This document shows positions 30,858 to 34,599 of a stretch of 34,599 bases of DNA, in pieces. A program made the position numbers and the translations under genes. The stretch's first letter is position 1, and each line of letters starts with the position of its first letter. The notes under the pieces are model-generated. The model was not told where the DNA came from and ran no database searches. It saw only the letters and a program-made list of their open reading frames with translations. Source of the stretch: Chthonomonas sp. UBA2387 (GTDB taxonomy: Bacteria; Armatimonadota; Fimbriimonadia; Fimbriimonadales; Fimbriimonadaceae); contig DDSP01000031.1 of assembly GCA_002343445.1 (NCBI GenBank), forward strand, positions 1 to 34,599. The letters are read 5' to 3'.

Positions 30858-32147
30858 ATGGTGCATTGCCAGAATTGCCAGGCCGCCAACACCCTGGACA
30901 GCAAGTTCTGCCGGAGTTGCGGCAACGCTCTCGCGGACGACGCGATCCAGGCCGCGTTGGCCGAGCACGCGAAGTTGGTCTCCGAGGGCGAACGCATGGC
31001 CTTCGACCGTCGGTACGACGAGGCGATGGCCGTGGCCGAAACGGCCATCGCCTCTCATCCGGCGTCCCGAGAGGCGCTGTGCCTCAAAGCATCGGTGCAT
31101 GAGCATCGGGGCGAGTTGGGCGACGCCATCACCACGTACGAGCGGGTGGTCGAGCTGTACCCCGATTCCGCGCTCGACAAGATCAAGCTCAACCACTTGC
31201 GCAACGTGCTCGCCCTGCAAGACCCCGAGGAGAACACGCGGCCCCAGCGGCGGCGCGCACTCCTCGCGGGTGCGGCGGCCACCGTGCTCGTCGTGTGCAT
31301 CGGCGCGACCATCGGGCTGATCCAAGGGCGCAACCGCGACGAATCGCCCAAGCTGGTGATGGAAGACTCCGCCGGCGGCCAGCAGGCCAACGTGAACACC
31401 GGATTCCAGATGAACCCTCAGGCGGTCGGTGCCCATGGCAATCCGAACCAGTCTCAGGACACCAACGCGAACGCCGGACGGCTCGACGTCGAGGGGCCGG
31501 GCCGCGTGTTCGACTCTGGCCCTCGCAACACGGTGATCGAGGGTGCGCTGACCGGCGGCGACCGCGTACCGCTCATCAACGGTGTGGACCCCGTCGTGCC
31601 GCCGATTCGGCCCGTGGTCCAGTCGATCCCCCAAGACGCAAACAACGGCGGGCGACCCACGGAACAAGTTCAGGGAGATGGCAACACGATCAAGTCCGGC
31701 CCAGACCCCGCGCCTCAACTCGGTGGTGGCAACACGTCCCAAACCACTCGGGCCACCGACGACCCCGGCCACATCAGCATCCGCATCAGCGACCCGAACG
31801 GGCCGCGTATCGGCGGGAACACGACTTCCAGTACGGGATCGTCGTCTCAGGCATCCACGGGAGCGAGCGCCCTGCTGATCACCGCTCGCAACCACCACCA
31901 GACCGGCGACTACGCCAAGGCCGCCCAGGCCTACGAGCGAGCCCTGGAGGCCGGCGCCGAGCCCGGTCGGACCAACCAGAACCTGGCCATGGTCTATCAA
32001 CAGTTGGGGCGGCGGAACGACGCCTTGCGCGCCTATCAGCGAGCGGTGAACGCCTATGAGCGGCAGGTCGCCTCGGGCGGCGATGCCGCGCGCCTCGGGA
32101 TGGCCATCGAGACGTGCAAGAAGGCGATTGAAGTTTTAGGAGGCTGA
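30858..32147 (+). CDS. Zinc-ribbon, single-TM protein with TPR repeats
   Basis: The 429-aa product starts MVHCQNCQAANTLDSKFCRSCG, a zinc ribbon with C4/C7 and C18/C21. TPR-like helices follow (about 35-115, AVAETAIASHPASREALCLKAS), then one membrane helix (about 134-155, ALLAGAAATVLVVCIGATIG), a long disordered Asn/Gly/Pro/Gln-rich outer linker (about 160-330), and C-terminal TPRs (about 340-400, ARNHHQTGDYAKAAQAYERALEAG). Zinc-ribbon and first TPRs should face the cytoplasm and the last TPRs the outside. ATG at 30858 is chosen because the zinc ribbon begins there. TAGAAT (30810-30815) is a likely -10. It heads an operon with the TPR and PilZ genes. Confidence 0.8.
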   Translation: MVHCQNCQAANTLDSKFCRSCGNALADDAIQAALAEHAKLVSEGERMAFDRRYDEAMAVAETAIASHPASREALCLKASVHEHRGELGDAITTYERVVELYPDSALDKIKLNHLRNVLALQDPEENTRPQRRRALLAGAAATVLVVCIGATIGLIQGRNRDESPKLVMEDSAGGQQANVNTGFQMNPQAVGAHGNPNQSQDTNANAGRLDVEGPGRVFDSGPRNTVIEGALTGGDRVPLINGVDPVVPPIRPVVQSIPQDANNGGRPTEQVQGDGNTIKSGPDPAPQLGGGNTSQTTRATDDPGHISIRISDPNGPRIGGNTTSSTGSSSQASTGASALLITARNHHQTGDYAKAAQAYERALEAGAEPGRTNQNLAMVYQQLGRRNDALRAYQRAVNAYERQVASGGDAARLGMAIETCKKAIEVLGG

Positions 32148-32148
32148 C

Positions 32149-33615
32149 ATGCGGGCCCTGAAGTCCTTGTTGGCACTGGTCGCGTTGGTCTTTGCGGGCC
32201 ACGCGTTGGCCGCCCCGGAGATGCTGGTGGTGCAGCTTCTGGAAGGCACGGCCGAGCAGGCCGAACTCAACATGCCGATCTATCCCGAGATCGGCGCGGA
32301 GTTCGATGACGAAGGCCGCGTCAACGTCATCCTGTGGAGCATGGGCGACGTGGTGTTTCGCACTGCCGTGGAGGAAGGCAAGATCAAGGTTCCCGATCGC
32401 GTGACGATCGATGACGCGCGCAAAGTGGTGCGCGACCTGAACATCGCGTACTTGCTGGTTTTCTCGGCGAAGCAAACGTCGTTGGGCGTGGAAGTGGCCG
32501 CGTCCCTCTATCGCGGGACTGCTCGCCGCCCGCTTTGGTCCGATACAAAAGTCATGAACGTGTTGGTGGGCGGCGCCCCGGACCTATCGAGCCTCGGCTC
32601 GACGGTGGGACGCACCTGGGTCGCGATCTTTGGTCAAGGTCCTTTCAAGGACCTGCCGCCGCGACCCCGGATCCGGCCTTCGGACCCTGCTCAGGGCGAA
32701 CGGCTGGTCCAGCCCGCCACACCTCCGACTGCGGGCGAACAGGTGCCCGCCGAGCTGGAGGACGCCAAGAAACTCCTCCTCGCGGGAGACGTGGTCCGGG
32801 CCGTGCTCAAGTTGCGCGATCTGGCCGATGTCGCGCCGTTCTCGGTGGACGTTCGCCGCACGCTGGTCGAAGCGCTGCTTGCTTCCGGCGAGCCGGGTTT
32901 GGCCGCCTCGGAGGCCGCCCGAGCCGCTCAGCTCCTGCCCGATGCAGCCGCGATGCGGGTCACCGCAGCCGAGGCGTACGCCGAAGCGGGGCGACCGGAA
33001 GACGCGCGCCGACTCCTGAACGAAGCCATCGCCCGTGACGCGACCGTTCCGGAAGCCCACGTCGTCGGGGGCTACCTCTCGATGAAGGCCGGCGACTTTG
33101 CCGGAGCGACCAAGGCCTTGAGCCATGCCAAGACGCTGGGAGCGACCGGGGTGGTGGACTTGCTGCTGGGGTTCTGCCTTGCCGTGACCGGTGACGCTTC
33201 CGGCGCCCGCGAGTCGCTGGAGTCGCTCGGCGGCGAGGTCGCTCCCGTGTGGCTCGATCGGGTCTCGACCTACTTTGGCCCGGCTTGCGCCGCCTTCTCG
33301 GACGATTGCCGCTCGCTGTTGCAGCGCATCCGCGTGCGACGGGACGCGCCGACCACGCTGGAAGAGATGGACCGCTTGTCGGCCCTGATCGCCGGCCTCT
33401 CGGCGTGGTCTTCGGCCCCGTTCCATTCGCCTGAAACGCGCCGCCGTTTCGAATCGTTGAACCTCGGCCTTCAGCAGATCAAGCTGGTCATCGAGGACTT
33501 CCGGGCTTACGCGAAGTCGGGCGACGAGCAGGTGTTGACCGATGCCGCGCTGTTGCTTTCCGACGGGCTCCGCAACATCAAGGCGTCGTTCGAGACGCCA
33601 AAGGAGACGCCCTGA
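32149..33615 (+). CDS. Exported TPR-repeat protein
   Basis: The 488-aa product has a signal peptide (1-21, MRALKSLLALVALVFAGHALA). An alpha/beta domain follows (about 23-170, PEMLVVQLLEGTAEQAELN; VRDLNIAYLLVFSAK), like periplasmic domains that precede repeat regions. TPR helices follow (about 200-345, VRRTLVEALLASGEPGLAASEA; RVTAAEAYAEAGRPEDARRLLNEAI), then a helical C-terminus. ATG at 32149 lies 1 bp after the previous stop with TAGGAGG upstream, and its stop overlaps the PilZ start (TGATG). It probably works in an envelope assembly with the two flanking proteins. Specific role unknown. Confidence 0.78.
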   Translation: MRALKSLLALVALVFAGHALAAPEMLVVQLLEGTAEQAELNMPIYPEIGAEFDDEGRVNVILWSMGDVVFRTAVEEGKIKVPDRVTIDDARKVVRDLNIAYLLVFSAKQTSLGVEVAASLYRGTARRPLWSDTKVMNVLVGGAPDLSSLGSTVGRTWVAIFGQGPFKDLPPRPRIRPSDPAQGERLVQPATPPTAGEQVPAELEDAKKLLLAGDVVRAVLKLRDLADVAPFSVDVRRTLVEALLASGEPGLAASEAARAAQLLPDAAAMRVTAAEAYAEAGRPEDARRLLNEAIARDATVPEAHVVGGYLSMKAGDFAGATKALSHAKTLGATGVVDLLLGFCLAVTGDASGARESLESLGGEVAPVWLDRVSTYFGPACAAFSDDCRSLLQRIRVRRDAPTTLEEMDRLSALIAGLSAWSSAPFHSPETRRRFESLNLGLQQIKLVIEDFRAYAKSGDEQVLTDAALLLSDGLRNIKASFETPKETP

Positions 33616-34241
33616 TGCAGGCCTTCGCCGAATTGGTCGGTTACTTTGCGATCCTCTTCGCGGTCGCCGTCGGTGCCGGTTACTGGGTGTCTCAGCGCAA
33701 GCTTGGGCGACCCGTCAAGACCCTTCCCGAGGGGTGCGTGGTCCGGGTGAAGAGCGGCAACCACCTGTATCGCTCCCGGTTCGTCGAAGCCGACGGCATC
33801 GGCTGGGTGTTCAGCGCGCCGCTTTCGAGAGACCGGTTCATTCCGCTGACCATCGGCGAACGGATCGTCGTCGAAACCTCGCGCCCCGAGGGGCTCTTGG
33901 TGTTCGAGACCGAGGTGCTTTCTCGGGCGATGCACCCGCACACCTTCACCGTCCGGGCCCCCGAATGTCTACGTGCGGAGAACCGCCGTCGCGAGGCCCG
34001 CATCGCAGGCGACGCCTGGCCCGAGGTTTGGCTCGGCCCGACGCCGGGACGGTTGCTCGATGTTTCGGGCTCGGGAGCGCGCGTGCTGGCCAGCCGGCGG
34101 ATCGAGATCGGCACGCCCGTGAGCCTTCGGCTGGAGTGCGCGCCGGAGCCCGTCGAGGCGACGGTCGTGGGTTGCGAGACGTTCTGCAAGGAATCCACGC
34201 TGCGGCTGCGGTTCCTGCACCCGATCGCCCTTCCCGGCTAA
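33615..34241 (+). CDS. Membrane-anchored PilZ-domain protein (c-di-GMP receptor)
   Basis: The 208-aa product has one N-terminal membrane helix (about 5-26), a beta domain (about 36-115) like the YcgR-N domain of flagellar brake proteins, and a PilZ domain from about 120. Both ligand motifs are intact: RxxxR at R125-R129 (RREAR) and DxSxxG at D149-G154 (DVSGSG). It should therefore bind cyclic di-GMP in the cytoplasm and pass the signal to membrane or envelope partners. The TGATG overlap with the TPR gene implies coupled translation and a shared complex. The target process (motility, pili, exopolysaccharide) cannot be read from this window. Confidence 0.85.
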   Translation: MQAFAELVGYFAILFAVAVGAGYWVSQRKLGRPVKTLPEGCVVRVKSGNHLYRSRFVEADGIGWVFSAPLSRDRFIPLTIGERIVVETSRPEGLLVFETEVLSRAMHPHTFTVRAPECLRAENRRREARIAGDAWPEVWLGPTPGRLLDVSGSGARVLASRRIEIGTPVSLRLECAPEPVEATVVGCETFCKESTLRLRFLHPIALPG

Positions 34242-34252
34242 GGGACGTCCAA

Positions 34253-34272
34253 AGCGGTATCCTTCCACCGCT
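34253..34272 (+). terminator. Small hairpin before sucC
   Basis: AGCGGT (34253-34258) and ACCGCT (34267-34272) make a perfect 6-bp stem with an 8-nt loop in the 37-bp gap between the PilZ gene and sucC. There is no U-run. A -10-like TATCCT (34258-34263) overlaps it, so it could be an operator for sucC rather than a terminator. Confidence 0.35.
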
Positions 34273-34278
34273 CTCCCT

Positions 34279-34599
34279 ATGAAGCTCCACGAGTACCAGT
34301 CGAAAGACGTTCTTGCCCGTTTCGGCGTCCCGGTCCCGGGTGGACGCGTCGCCTCCGATGCGGAAACCGCCCGCGCCATCGCCAGCGAGTTCGGCGGGCG
34401 CGTCGTCGTCAAGGCCCAAGTCCTGATGGGCGGACGAGGCAAGGCGGGAGGCGTCAAGCTGTTCGAGGATGCCGACGCGGCTGCCTCGTTCACCCAAGAA
34501 CTCATCGGCAAGCGGTTGGTCAGCATTCAGAATCCGGCAGGCATGGTCGTCGAGCAGGTGCTCGTCGCCGAGCAGATCGACATCGCCGAGGAGTACTAC
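34279..34599 (+). CDS. sucC: Succinyl-CoA synthetase beta subunit, 5' part
   Basis: SucC with SucD converts succinyl-CoA to succinate with ATP or GTP formation in the TCA cycle. The first 107 residues are in the window: MKLHEYQSKDVLARFGVPVP is the typical start, followed by VVVKAQVLMGGRGKAGGVKL, the ATP-grasp substrate-binding strand and glycine-rich loop, and VVEQVLVAEQIDIAEEYY. The frame is open to the window edge, so the gene is cut only by the boundary. Its likely partner sucD would lie downstream. It links functionally to lpd (2-oxoglutarate dehydrogenase E3), although not adjacent. Confidence 0.93.
   Translation, partial: MKLHEYQSKDVLARFGVPVPGGRVASDAETARAIASEFGGRVVVKAQVLMGGRGKAGGVKLFEDADAAASFTQELIGKRLVSIQNPAGMVVEQVLVAEQIDIAEEYY

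Noticed and set aside
1..34599. tRNA and rRNA genes
   Set aside because: No cloverleaf with a GTTCNANNC-type T-arm or rRNA-like sequence was noticed on either strand by eye; a tRNAscan search would settle it.

Overview
This is a GC-rich (roughly 60-70% in most genes) bacterial chromosomal segment with tightly packed genes. Many neighbours overlap by 1-17 bp. Core genes (era, rho, hpt, guaA, lpd, hpf, sucC) sit among secreted proteins that end in dockerin-like repeats: a lysyl oxidase, a subtilase and a beta-propeller protein. The mix of housekeeping genes, dockerin-tailed secreted proteins, a PilZ/TPR membrane operon and apparently leaderless promoters would fit Armatimonadota (Fimbriimonadia-like) or a similar environmental lineage. 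No marker here proves this, so the taxonomic guess is weak.

Layout. 1-1050 is a non-coding repeat field: five ~100-bp units, four of them inside a ~331-bp segment present twice at about 99% identity. 1256-1534 may be a small gene. 1703-1986 is the most intriguing part. A strong sigma-70 promoter with an A-tract upstream element is followed by ~250 bp with no credible ORF but several perfect stems, an 11-copy CCAA tract and an intrinsic terminator. I read it as an undescribed structured RNA. 2061-6963 (+) carries a HAD phosphatase, an odd GH42-like protein with charged disordered tails, and era. 7021-9158 (-) is a lower-GC two-gene island (4-TM/coiled-coil protein plus membrane-anchored VWA protein) bracketed by a perfect 28-bp direct repeat. 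The repeat duplicates the 3' end of the adjacent gene, which suggests insertion. 9241-11767 (-) is a translationally coupled operon: lysyl oxidase/dockerin, small membrane protein, secreted helical protein.

11843-13452 (+) has an SMP-30 lactonase-like protein and long-form HPF. hpt-rho (-) diverges from guaA (+). 17145-18630 holds a small conserved-looking protein, a Fur-family regulator and two small membrane proteins. lpd (18973-20529) has a structured 5' leader and faces a convergent secreted-protein operon (25616 to 20535, subtilase then SBBP propeller). 25708-26512 is a DUF433/DUF5615-type toxin-antitoxin pair. DinB-like, glutathione peroxidase and Fpg/Nei glycosylase genes follow on +, then mtnP-dprA on -. 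A sigma-region-4-like regulator with a palindromic promoter follows. The last complete operon encodes zinc-ribbon/TPR, TPR and PilZ (c-di-GMP) proteins. The window ends inside sucC.

Regulation. At least five genes have a -10 hexamer 5-9 nt before the start codon and no Shine-Dalgarno sequence, implying leaderless mRNAs. Genes inside operons instead use GGAGG-type sites or stop/start overlaps. No tRNA, rRNA, CRISPR array, IS element or integrase was seen.
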